NCBI GenBank assembly: GCA_035630195.1
Contig: DASQLD010000280.1
Location: forward strand, 1-11,907
Source: DASQDN01 sp035630195
Lineage (GTDB): Bacteria > Acidobacteriota > Terriglobia > Bryobacterales > Bryobacteraceae
Length of the DNA: 11,907 bases
Direction of reading: 5' to 3'
Shown: in pieces, positions 5,963 to 11,907 of the stretch
Layout of the letters: each line of letters opens with the position of its first letter
Numbering within the stretch: position 1 is the stretch's first letter
Notes under the pieces: model-generated
Database searches by the model: none
What the model was told of the DNA's origin: nothing
Seen by the model: only the letters and a program-made list of their open reading frames with translations
Made by a program: the position numbers and the translations under genes

Positions 5963-6811
5963 TTAGTTCACTTCCGCCATGATTTTCCGAACGAATGCCA
6001 GATTACGCTTCATATCGGCTTCGACCGATTTTGAGGGCGAGTCCGTTTCAAGATTGGCCCAGCCGTCGAAACCGATATGCGAGACTGCGCGCAGAACTCT
6101 TGCCATATCGATGGTTCCGTCACCCAGGTAGCCGGGATTATCCTTGAAATGCATCTGACAGATGCGCTTTTTACCCAGCCATTCGATCTCACGAGCGACA
6201 TTGAAGCCGGCTTTCGTCGAGTTTCCGATATCGTAGTAGACCAACACAGCGCTCGACTTGGCGCGGTCTATAATTCTGACGTTGTCTTCCGCCGAGATCG
6301 TGTTCTCCAGACCCAGGATGATATTCGCTTTTTCTGCGTCGGGAGCGATTTCCCGCAGCGCGTCGCCGACATAATCCTTCTCTTCCTGCGTGAGCAATGC
6401 GCCTTTGCCAAAGAATGGCAGCAACATTACTTTCATTCCCATCGCTTTTGTCAGCCGGATACCGTCACGGACCCATCTCTGTCCGAGCTTGTCGTTCTTC
6501 AGATAATTGACATGAAGCACATCCAGGCATGTTCCGTTGAGAACGATGTCGTGTTTCTTTGCGACCGCGAGATACTGAGCAATCAGTCCGGGATTGTCCA
6601 TCGGCAGCTTGTCATCCTGAACCTGCCGTCCAAGGCTCACTTGGACACCTTGAAACCCTAGCCGGTGAGCTAGATCCACAGCCTCCAGCTTGCCTGTCTG
6701 CCGTAAATTCCAATCCGTTACTCCGATCTTCAGTCCGCGTAGACCAGCTTGTGCGCGGGCGCTGGAAACGAGAACCGCAGATCCAGAAGCGAGAAAATGC
6801 CGTCTATTCAT
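5963..6811 (-). CDS. Tat-signal sugar phosphate isomerase/epimerase-like TIM-barrel protein
   Basis: A 282-residue protein of the xylose isomerase-like / AP-endonuclease 2 TIM-barrel superfamily. The N-terminus is a twin-arginine signal: N-R-R-H-F-L-A, a hydrophobic stretch to about residue 16, then an A-R-A-Q-A cleavage region (18-22), so export of a folded, metal-loaded enzyme is likely. The barrel shows the family metal ligands at strand ends: Glu169 (LGLEN), Asp194 (YYDIGNS), His221 (QMHFKDN) and Glu255 (NLETD). Such proteins isomerise or epimerise small sugars or related hydroxy-ketones; the substrate is not readable. The gene starts 21 bases after the permease stop, implying one operon. 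An AGAAAG stretch about eight bases before the ATG may be the ribosome site. Fold and metal site are secure, the exact reaction is not. Confidence 0.88.
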   Translation of the reverse strand: MNRRHFLASGSAVLVSSARAQAGLRGLKIGVTDWNLRQTGKLEAVDLAHRLGFQGVQVSLGRQVQDDKLPMDNPGLIAQYLAVAKKHDIVLNGTCLDVLHVNYLKNDKLGQRWVRDGIRLTKAMGMKVMLLPFFGKGALLTQEEKDYVGDALREIAPDAEKANIILGLENTISAEDNVRIIDRAKSSAVLVYYDIGNSTKAGFNVAREIEWLGKKRICQMHFKDNPGYLGDGTIDMARVLRAVSHIGFDGWANLETDSPSKSVEADMKRNLAFVRKIMAEVN

Positions 6812-6832
6812 CTCGATTACTTTCTTGTGGTC

Positions 6833-8443
6833 CTATCGAACCCAATGGGGCGCCACATAAGCGTAAAACACAACGATTAGGCCGAGCACTGAGGCGAGGA
6901 AAATGCTGTGCTTCAACGTGAACCGGAACAGCCGCGATTCATCCGACGAAGGCATTCCCGCAGCAGCAGCCGCGACCGCGATGCTTTGCAGGCTGATCAT
7001 TTTGCCCATGACGCCGCCGCTCGAATTAGACGCGGCCATCAACACTGGATTCAGATCGAGCCGGCCGGCCGTGACGACCTGAAGATTACCGAACAGGGCG
7101 TTTGCCGACGTGTCGCTCCCGGTAAGGAAGACGCCAAGCCAACCGAGCAGAGAGCTGAAAAACGGGAACAGGACGCCAGTAGCGGCGAATGCAAGTCCGA
7201 GAGTCGCGGTGGCGCCGCAATAGTTCATCAAGAAGGCCAGGGCCAGGACGGATGCGACCGTCACAAGCGGCAGCGCGAGTTGCTTGGCCGACCCCGTGAT
7301 CGCCTTGATCAAGCCGCCAAACGGCATTCGGAGCGCAAGCGCAGAAAGGAAGCACGCGAACATACAAGCCGTGCCAGACGCCGTGAAGAAATTCAATGTG
7401 TAAGTTGCCGCATACGGTCCAGGAGCCTTAACCGCGGGAGGCACGCGCATGATCTCGTTGTGCAGATTGGGCCAGGGAATCGCATTGGTCCACTGATTGA
7501 GGAACACTTTGATGCTATCGACGCCGATCAAAAGAACCAGTACAACCAGAAAAAGATACGGAATCCAGGCACGCAGAATGGTACCGGTGGTGTGTTGATG
7601 CACAACGGCGCGTTCGCTCTCGAGGGCATCTGCCGGTTTCCAGAATCGCAATAGAATGATGAGCGAAGCCATCGCGGCTAAGGCGCCGAGAATGTCGGTG
7701 AGTTGCGGCCCAAGATAGTTCGAGACGAAAAACTGCGCCAGCGCGAAGCTAAATCCACAGGCGATCGCAGCCGGCAACACACCCTTCAGTCCGCGCCAAC
7801 CATTCATCACCATCACGAGGTAGGCCGGAACAAACGCCGACACCGGCGCGCAAATACGGCCCACGTTGGCGCTGAGGTCCTGTAGCGGTAAGCCAGTAAT
7901 GCCCGCGAGTGTGATGACGGGAATGCCGATCGATCCGAATGCAACAGGAGCGGTGTTCGCCAAAAGACAAATACCGGCGGCAAAGAACGGATCGAACCCC
8001 AAGCCCGCCAACATGCCTGCTGCCACCGCCACCGGGGCGCCAAATCCCGCCGCTCCCTCAATGAAGGCTCCAAACGCAAAAGCGATCAACAGCGCTTGCA
8101 GGCGCCGATCGCCAGTCAAGCTCCCAATCGAATCCTTAATGATCGTGAAGTTTCCCGTATCGACCGTTATGCGATAAAGCACGATCGCCCAAAACAATAT
8201 CCAGCAGATGGGAAACAGTCCAAACGCGGCGCCATATGCCGATGCGCTTGCGATGAGATGTCCCGGCATGCCGTATACAACGGCTGCCAGAATAATCGCT
8301 GAAACGAGTCCAGCAACCGCGGCCATCCATGCCGGCTTGCGAAAGACACCGAGCAGGAGCAGAACCACGAAAATCGGGGCAGCGGCAGCGAGCGAAGATA
8401 CGCCGACACTATCCAACAATGGAGTATAGTTTTGTTGCCACAT
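6833..8443 (-). CDS. lctP: L-lactate permease family transporter
   Basis: A 536-residue, very hydrophobic inner-membrane protein with about 12 to 14 membrane segments, belonging to the lactate permease family (LctP/LldP). It opens with MWQQNYTPL, very like the start of E. coli LldP (WQQNYDP), which fixes the ATG at 8443-8441. Family signatures include GAFIEGAAGFGAPVA (125-139), ANTAPVAFGSIGIPV (162-176), GWRGLKGVLPA, and GVFLTGSDTSANALFGNLQ (437-455). Known members import L-lactate, D-lactate and glycolate with protons. The gene heads an operon with the Tat isomerase-like gene downstream (21-base gap). No lactate dehydrogenase genes (lldD, lutABC) are in the window, so the physiological substrate could be another 2-hydroxy acid. 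No Shine-Dalgarno sequence is visible; the likely promoter leaves only a very short leader. Confidence 0.95.
   Translation of the reverse strand: MWQQNYTPLLDSVGVSSLAAAAPIFVVLLLLGVFRKPAWMAAVAGLVSAIILAAVVYGMPGHLIASASAYGAAFGLFPICWILFWAIVLYRITVDTGNFTIIKDSIGSLTGDRRLQALLIAFAFGAFIEGAAGFGAPVAVAAGMLAGLGFDPFFAAGICLLANTAPVAFGSIGIPVITLAGITGLPLQDLSANVGRICAPVSAFVPAYLVMVMNGWRGLKGVLPAAIACGFSFALAQFFVSNYLGPQLTDILGALAAMASLIILLRFWKPADALESERAVVHQHTTGTILRAWIPYLFLVVLVLLIGVDSIKVFLNQWTNAIPWPNLHNEIMRVPPAVKAPGPYAATYTLNFFTASGTACMFACFLSALALRMPFGGLIKAITGSAKQLALPLVTVASVLALAFLMNYCGATATLGLAFAATGVLFPFFSSLLGWLGVFLTGSDTSANALFGNLQVVTAGRLDLNPVLMAASNSSGGVMGKMISLQSIAVAAAAAGMPSSDESRLFRFTLKHSIFLASVLGLIVVFYAYVAPHWVR
8403..8430 (+). 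promoter_or_regulatory. Candidate promoter of the Smr/phosphodiesterase pair
   Basis: CCGACA (8403-8408), a 16-base spacer and TATAGT (8425-8430) lie inside the first codons of the divergent lctP gene. The predicted start near 8437 would give a leader of about 40 bases before the Smr ATG. The -10 is good and the -35 is weak, so confidence is limited. Confidence 0.3.
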
Positions 8444-8458
8444 GAGGGAACGGGTACG

Positions 8459-8488
8459 ATTATGTCACGACCCGCGAATGGACGACAA
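8459..8488 (-). promoter_or_regulatory. Probable lctP promoter, -35 inside the Smr gene
   Basis: On the minus strand, TTGTCG (8488-8483, four of six consensus bases), an 18-base spacer and CATAAT (8464-8459, five of six) precede the lctP ATG. Transcription would start around 8452, leaving a leader of about eight bases, which fits the lack of a Shine-Dalgarno sequence. The -35 lies within the first codons of the divergent Smr gene, so initiation at one gene may interfere with the other. Confidence 0.45.
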
Positions 8489-8756
8489 CGCGCCGATTGA
8501 AATTCCTATTACCGACGTATTCGACCTGCACAGTGTACCTTCACGCGATGCAGAAGCAATCGTCGAGGCATATCTCGAGGAAGCGCGCGCCCTTGGCTTT
8601 CGATATGTCCGAATCATTCATGGTCGGGGGATCGGGGCTCGCCGGGAGATGGTGCGGAATGTGCTCGCTCGAACGCCTTTTATCGCGTCATTCGGTGATG
8701 CTCCAATGGAGGCAGGCGGATGGGGAGCTACAGTAGTCACGTTACAATCGGGTTAG
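8478..8756 (+). CDS. Small stand-alone Smr-domain protein
   Basis: A 92-residue protein consisting essentially of one Smr domain (the MutS2/MutSL C-terminal nuclease-type fold). Visible motifs are DLH at 16-18, I-I-H-G-R-G at 46-51, and G-G-W-G-A-T at 80-85 near the end, in the usual order and spacing. Smr domains bind nucleic acids and several have endonuclease activity; stand-alone versions are common and mostly uncharacterised. The ATG at 8478 gives a domain-length protein; a 12-residue extension from an earlier ATG at 8442 would overlap the lctP start codon on the other strand and adds nothing conserved. There is no clear Shine-Dalgarno sequence. The gene overlaps the following phosphodiesterase gene by 37 bases, suggesting one transcript. 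Whether the two proteins share a role is unknown. Confidence 0.88.
   Translation: MDDNAPIEIPITDVFDLHSVPSRDAEAIVEAYLEEARALGFRYVRIIHGRGIGARREMVRNVLARTPFIASFGDAPMEAGGWGATVVTLQSG
8708..8712 (+). promoter_or_regulatory. Shine-Dalgarno GGAGG deciding the phosphodiesterase start
   Basis: GGAGG sits seven bases before ATG 8720, inside the end of the Smr gene. An alternative GTG at 8756 overlaps the Smr stop by one base and would also give a signal peptide, but lacks any such site. The SD therefore favours ATG 8720. Confidence 0.7.
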
Positions 8757-10039
8757 TGACTGCTCCGTTTAGCGTCAGGCAGCGTGTCGCCGTGTGCGTA
8801 CTCGCGATCGCTGGTTCATCTCTCGCCTTCTTCCCACCGCAAGTCCCTGAGAATGCGCCTCAAAATGCCAAAGCCCAGCAGAATAAACCCTACGTTCTCA
8901 TCATTGGCATCGACGGAATGCGCTACGACTATGCCGAGCGGTTTGGAGCAAAGAACTTGCTCGCGTTGCGTGAGCGCGGATCTTCGAGCGAAGCACTGAT
9001 TCCCTCATTTCCCTCCAGCACTTTTCCTAATTTTTTCACTCTCGCAACCGGATTGAGGCCCCAGAATCACGGCATAGTGGGCATGCGTTTCTACGATCCG
9101 GACGTCGGTCAGGAATTTTTCTATCAGAAGACTGCTCCCGAAGGCCACTGGTACAGCGGAAGTCCCATTTGGTCGTTAGCGGAACAGCAGGGTATGCGGA
9201 CGGCCGCGTTCTACTGGCCCGGAAGTGAGGCGGAAATCCAAGGATTCCGTCCGACTTACTTCCGAACCTACGACGGCAGTGTGAGTCATGAAACCAGAGT
9301 TCGCCAGGTATTGCAGTGGCTGAGCCTTCCCGAGGCATCGCGACCGCATTTCGTGATGCTCTACTTTTCCGATGTCGACACTGCGGCTCACGCACATGGG
9401 CCCGATAGTGAAGAGGTGCGAACGGCGGTAGCAGTCGTCGATAACACGATCGGCGGCCTGCTCGGAAGCTTGCAAGCCATACGTCCGGAGGTGAATGTGA
9501 TCGTAGTATCCGATCACGGACTCGAGAATTGCCGGAACTACATCGATATCACCGACGATGCCGACTTAAGCGCATTCCAAGTGGTTAATCAAACCACACA
9601 TGCAATGCTGTATTCGGAAGATCCAGCACGGGTCGAGCGAACCTATCAGCAACTCCGGCGCAAGGCGAAGGGCCGTTATCTTGTTTACCGGAGAGACGAG
9701 ACGCCCCGAGACCTTCACTTTCGGCGCAACCGGAAAATTGGAGATATTGTTGTCATTCCCGTCAAGCCGGAGGCGATCGGCGTTCGAAGCGAAACCAATA
9801 CCGCGGCGCACATGAGCGCCTTCAAACCAGGAAAAGGCTGTCACGGCTTCGATGCGAAGCGAGTACCGAACATGCGCGGAGTATTCTACGCCGCTGGTCC
9901 TCAAATTCGTTCGGGAGTGCGACTGCGGCCTATCGAAAATGTCGAGGTATTCCCGCTGCTGACAACCATTCTCGGCCTCGAAGCACCCGACAAAGTCGAT
10001 GCGAAGGGCATACTTCCACCCCAGCTTTATCTCGAATGA
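8720..10039 (+). CDS. Secreted ectonucleotide pyrophosphatase/phosphodiesterase-like enzyme
   Basis: A 439-residue member of the alkaline phosphatase superfamily, NPP branch. An N-terminal signal peptide (R20-x-R22, hydrophobic core 23-38) directs it across the inner membrane. The two-metal active site is complete in family order: Asp65 (IGIDGMRYD), nucleophile Thr101 (SSTFPN), Asp220 and His224 (DVDTAAHAHGP), Asp265 and His266 (VVSDHGLEN), and His375 (GCHGFD). NPPs cleave phosphodiester or pyrophosphate bonds in nucleotides, sugar nucleotides or phospholipid head groups; the substrate pocket cannot be assigned here. Length matches bacterial NPPs. The start at ATG 8720 is supported by GGAGG; GTG 8756 is the alternative. 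The gene follows and overlaps the Smr gene. Its stop is 11 bases from the convergent gene's stop, with an 8-base palindrome GCTTAAGC (10042-10049) between. Confidence 0.93.
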   Translation: MGSYSSHVTIGLVTAPFSVRQRVAVCVLAIAGSSLAFFPPQVPENAPQNAKAQQNKPYVLIIGIDGMRYDYAERFGAKNLLALRERGSSSEALIPSFPSSTFPNFFTLATGLRPQNHGIVGMRFYDPDVGQEFFYQKTAPEGHWYSGSPIWSLAEQQGMRTAAFYWPGSEAEIQGFRPTYFRTYDGSVSHETRVRQVLQWLSLPEASRPHFVMLYFSDVDTAAHAHGPDSEEVRTAVAVVDNTIGGLLGSLQAIRPEVNVIVVSDHGLENCRNYIDITDDADLSAFQVVNQTTHAMLYSEDPARVERTYQQLRRKAKGRYLVYRRDETPRDLHFRRNRKIGDIVVIPVKPEAIGVRSETNTAAHMSAFKPGKGCHGFDAKRVPNMRGVFYAAGPQIRSGVRLRPIENVEVFPLLTTILGLEAPDKVDAKGILPPQLYLE

Positions 10040-10050
10040 GGGCTTAAGCG

Positions 10051-10566
10051 CTACTTGCTTGCACGATCGGATAGACCCCGACGGTATCGCTCACCCGGAG
10101 GCACATCCTGGATCAGGCTGACTGTTACTTCACGGAGCAAATTCCATTGCCCTGCTCCTCTGCCGGGAGGATATGCGCTGGTAGAGGTCCAGACCTGTCC
10201 GCCGGGCAAATGGGTATAACCCTTATTCTCGAAATCATTGAGCAGAAGCACCTGTGTAATCGCAAGGACACGCGCCCCCGTAATCAGATCGATCGACTTC
10301 AGTCCGAGGATCTCCCGCATTTCGCGCGGCGTTCGATCCAGAATGAAACGTTCCTGGGTGATGTATCCCTTCACACGCGCCGGAACAGTTTGACCCTCGG
10401 AAAGCGTGATGACTCGCACCGGCCGATCGATGGTTCCCCTGTGCATTGCGTCGTTGAACTCGGCGAGTTTCGCCTGCGTAAGTTCTTTCGCAAGCTTATC
10501 CAGCTCCGTTGCGCTGGCCCTACCACCTCGTCTTAGCAGTTTGTTCGTGAGGTCATCGTCAGGCAT
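10051..10566 (-). CDS. Uncharacterised 171-residue cytoplasmic protein
   Basis: I do not recognise this family. The ATG at 10566-10564 gives a hydrophilic protein without signal peptide or membrane segment. A charged helical N-terminus (about 18-42) is followed by a beta-rich part with RPVRVITLSEGQTVPARV (48-65) and a helical ILDRTPREMREILGLK stretch (75-90). After that come a hydrophobic LITGARVLAITQVLLL (94-109), then LPGGQVWTSTSAYPPG (120-135), and a final strand EVTVSLIQDV before a basic tail. An extension of the frame to 10884 would run inside the divergent secreted-protein gene and is rejected. The STS-containing segment recalls ADP-ribosyltransferase motifs only superficially. It converges with the phosphodiesterase gene and diverges from the secreted-protein gene with 85 bases between starts. 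That it is a real gene is fairly likely from coding texture and fit between neighbours. Confidence 0.7.
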   Translation of the reverse strand: MPDDDLTNKLLRRGGRASATELDKLAKELTQAKLAEFNDAMHRGTIDRPVRVITLSEGQTVPARVKGYITQERFILDRTPREMREILGLKSIDLITGARVLAITQVLLLNDFENKGYTHLPGGQVWTSTSAYPPGRGAGQWNLLREVTVSLIQDVPPGERYRRGLSDRASK

Positions 10567-10579
10567 AGTCGATCCGAAG

Positions 10580-10594
10580 TTGGCGCCTTGCCAA
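10580..10594. promoter_or_regulatory. Dyad in the divergent intergenic region
   Basis: TTGGC-GCCTT-GCCAA is a perfect 5-bp inverted repeat around a five-base centre. It lies 13 bases upstream of the minus-strand hypothetical gene's ATG and just upstream of the plus-strand promoter at 10607. The position suits a shared operator or a leader hairpin; short dyads are common by chance. Confidence 0.25.
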
Positions 10595-10606
10595 TTTAGC
10601 ACGCTT

Positions 10607-10634
10607 TTGCCGAATCGCCGATCCCATCTATAAT
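10607..10634 (+). promoter_or_regulatory. Promoter of the secreted-protein/aldolase operon
   Basis: TTGCCG (10607-10612, four of six), a 16-base spacer and a perfect TATAAT (10629-10634). The predicted start near 10641 coincides with the GGAGGG ribosome site, so the leader would be only about 11 bases. Confidence 0.55.
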
Positions 10635-10651
10635 GCCCGTGGAGGGCTGGT

Positions 10652-11329
10652 ATGCGATTTCTACTTTTCGCGATTGCATTCACACTTGCGGCGAGCCCGG
10701 AAAAGCCCGTGGGCCCAGTGAGTTCGGAAGACGAGTTCCTGGTGGTTACCGCATCCGCCCTAGTCGACAAACAGGCTGTTCGGAACGCGCTCGGCGAAGA
10801 TCCCCGTACTGATCTGGTCGTGATCGATATCAAAGTCGCGCCGCGCGCCGACAACAAGATCACGGTCAGCCTTGATGACTTCACGCTGATCTCTCGAAAA
10901 GACGGGCAGCGATCGCAACCACTCGCGCCCAGTCAGATTGCCGGAACCGATGCGCTGGTGGTCGCCCAAAATGGCTACGGAGGCGTCGGCGGCGGCATCG
11001 GAAGGATGAACTCCGGACAAGGGCCGATGTGGGGCGGAGTTCCCGGTACCGGCAGCCGTCCAAGGCGTATCGGTGGAGAGGATGAAGGCGCCGTAACCGG
11101 AGCAGCTACACCGGGCGAAGCACAGGCCACCGTGACGAAAGACACAACGACCGGGAAAGCCAACCCGCTGCTCGATGCTTTGAAGCAGAAAGCTTTGCCG
11201 TTGCGCGAAACAACCGAACCGGTAACAGGTCTTCTATACTTCTTCCTCGAAGGCAAACACAAATTGAAAGATCTCGAACTGATCTACAAGAGCCCAGCGG
11301 GCCGCATGATGCTGGATTTCCAAAAGTAG
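10652..11329 (+). CDS. Secreted uncharacterised protein with Gly-rich linker
   Basis: A 225-residue protein with a short signal peptide (MRFLLFAIAFTLAAS), so it is probably periplasmic or extracellular. The mature part has an N-terminal beta-rich domain (about 27-105, with FLVVTASALVDK, DLVVIDIKVAPR and ITVSLDDFTLISRKDG) whose strand pattern recalls small immunoglobulin-like domains. A Gly-, Pro- and Thr-rich linker follows (about 107-170), then a compact C-terminal part (172-225, PVTGLLYFFLEGKHKLKDLELIYKSP). I cannot name a family; the strand pattern alone does not give a function. The start is firm: GGAGGG at 10641-10646, five bases before the ATG, with a good promoter upstream. Its stop codon is directly followed by the ATG of the PLP-enzyme gene, so the two are co-transcribed. 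Confidence 0.8.
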   Translation: MRFLLFAIAFTLAASPEKPVGPVSSEDEFLVVTASALVDKQAVRNALGEDPRTDLVVIDIKVAPRADNKITVSLDDFTLISRKDGQRSQPLAPSQIAGTDALVVAQNGYGGVGGGIGRMNSGQGPMWGGVPGTGSRPRRIGGEDEGAVTGAATPGEAQATVTKDTTTGKANPLLDALKQKALPLRETTEPVTGLLYFFLEGKHKLKDLELIYKSPAGRMMLDFQK

Positions 11330-11907
11330 ATGCGAGTTGCCGATCTCGATACACCTGCTCTGATTATCGATTTGGACGTGATGCAGCAGAATCTCCAGCG
11401 CGCGGCAGACTACGCGCGCTCGCACGATCTGAGATTCCGCCCGCACACGAAAACGCATAAGATTCCCGCTCTGGCCCGTTTGCAGATCGAAATGGGCGCG
11501 GTCGGCCTGACAGTCGCGAAAACAACGGAAGCAGAAGTAATGATGAAGGCATCTCCGGCGGAGCTTCTTGTCGCATATCCGGTGCTTGGAGCGGCCAAGA
11601 CCCAACGCCTTGCACAGCTTGCGGAGCGGACACGTTTGACAGTTTCGATCGATAGCATCATTGTGGCGAGGGCGATCGCGGCTGCGGCGGCCGAGGCCGG
11701 AGTCGAGATAGGCGTTCTCCTCGAGATCGATGCCGGACTTCATCGAGTCGGCGTCACTGCCGGAGAAGCCCTACGGCAGTTGGCAATCGTAGCAAGCAGC
11801 TTGAAAGGACTTCGCTTTGACGGGCTCGCTTTCTATCCAGGTCACATAAAGGCCATGGACCCGATAGCCACCGTCCAACTTGCCGCAGTCGAACGATTGC
11901 TCCAGAA
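11330..11907 (+). CDS. D-threonine aldolase / D-serine dehydratase-like PLP enzyme, cut at right edge
   Basis: 192 complete codons are visible, from an ATG directly after the previous stop codon, and the frame stays open to the edge. The sequence is the N-terminal alanine-racemase-type TIM barrel of the D-threonine aldolase / eukaryotic-type D-serine dehydratase family. It opens LDTPALIIDLDVMQQNL (6-22), and the PLP-binding lysine is predicted as Lys41 in F-R-P-H-T-K-T-H-K. LTVAKTTEAEVM (60-71), the EIDAGLHRVGV motif and FYPGH follow in family order. Members split D-threonine to glycine and acetaldehyde or dehydrate D-serine, with PLP and a metal ion held by the C-terminal domain, which lies outside the window. 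A choice between the two activities cannot be made here. No membrane segment or signal peptide is seen, so it is cytoplasmic. Confidence 0.9.
   Translation, partial: MRVADLDTPALIIDLDVMQQNLQRAADYARSHDLRFRPHTKTHKIPALARLQIEMGAVGLTVAKTTEAEVMMKASPAELLVAYPVLGAAKTQRLAQLAERTRLTVSIDSIIVARAIAAAAAEAGVEIGVLLEIDAGLHRVGVTAGEALRQLAIVASSLKGLRFDGLAFYPGHIKAMDPIATVQLAAVERLLQ

Noticed and set aside
6077..7654. Plus-strand open frames opposite the isomerase and permease genes (6077-6661, 6908-7654)
   Set aside because: No domain or ribosome site, and the minus-strand genes are certain; the frames are basic, low-complexity shadows.
10051..10566. ADP-ribosyltransferase toxin, suggested by the STS segment
   Set aside because: No matching upstream arginine strand context and no clear catalytic ExE or QxE after the STS; the resemblance is a three-residue match only.

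Overview
This window looks like chromosomal DNA of a moderately GC-rich, Gram-negative-type soil or environmental bacterium. My best guess is an acidobacterium of the Solibacter/Bryobacter type. That guess rests on the gene flavour: a six-S1-domain ribosomal protein S1, a CarD/CdnL regulator, a Tat-signal TIM-barrel 'isomerase' beginning with RRHFL, a secreted nucleotide pyrophosphatase-like enzyme, and small lineage-type hypothetical proteins. It is inference, with no database comparison behind it. I see no insertion sequence, phage gene, CRISPR array, rRNA or confident tRNA. The window reads as ordinary core and metabolic chromosome with several structured intergenic stretches.

Left part (1-2780, all minus strand). 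An ECF sigma factor gene overlaps by four bases (ATGA) a zinc-finger anti-sigma factor gene that runs off the left edge; together they form a classic envelope- or stress-signalling pair. Upstream lies rpsA, encoding ribosomal protein S1. Between rpsA and the sigma gene sit two perfect tandem hairpins with the same ACA triloop.

Middle left (2848-4687, plus strand). A membrane histidine kinase without a neighbouring response regulator diverges from rpsA. It overlaps by 47 bases a RimJ/RimL-type GNAT acetyltransferase gene.

Centre (4688-5962). A 485-base stretch without a convincing gene follows. It contains an 83-base segment closed by a perfect 8-bp stem, and it ends in a perfect 10-bp terminator hairpin that also closes the carD gene on the other strand. 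carD has a good sigma-70 type promoter, with a small dyad overlapping the -10 element.

Right centre (5963-8443, minus strand). A likely two-gene operon encodes an L-lactate permease family transporter followed by a Tat-signal sugar phosphate isomerase/epimerase-like protein. This suggests uptake and processing of a small hydroxy acid or sugar-derived substrate.

Right part (8478-11907). On the plus strand, a small stand-alone Smr-domain protein overlaps by 37 bases a secreted ectonucleotide pyrophosphatase/phosphodiesterase-like enzyme. A convergent minus-strand gene encodes a 171-residue protein I do not recognise. Diverging from it is a secreted protein with a Gly-rich linker, whose stop codon directly abuts the start of a D-threonine aldolase / D-serine dehydratase-like PLP enzyme cut by the right edge.

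No clear multi-gene novel system is visible. The best leads are the structured 4728-4810 segment, the tandem hairpins at 996-1029, the unrecognised convergent gene with its divergent secreted partner, and two long coding overlaps.
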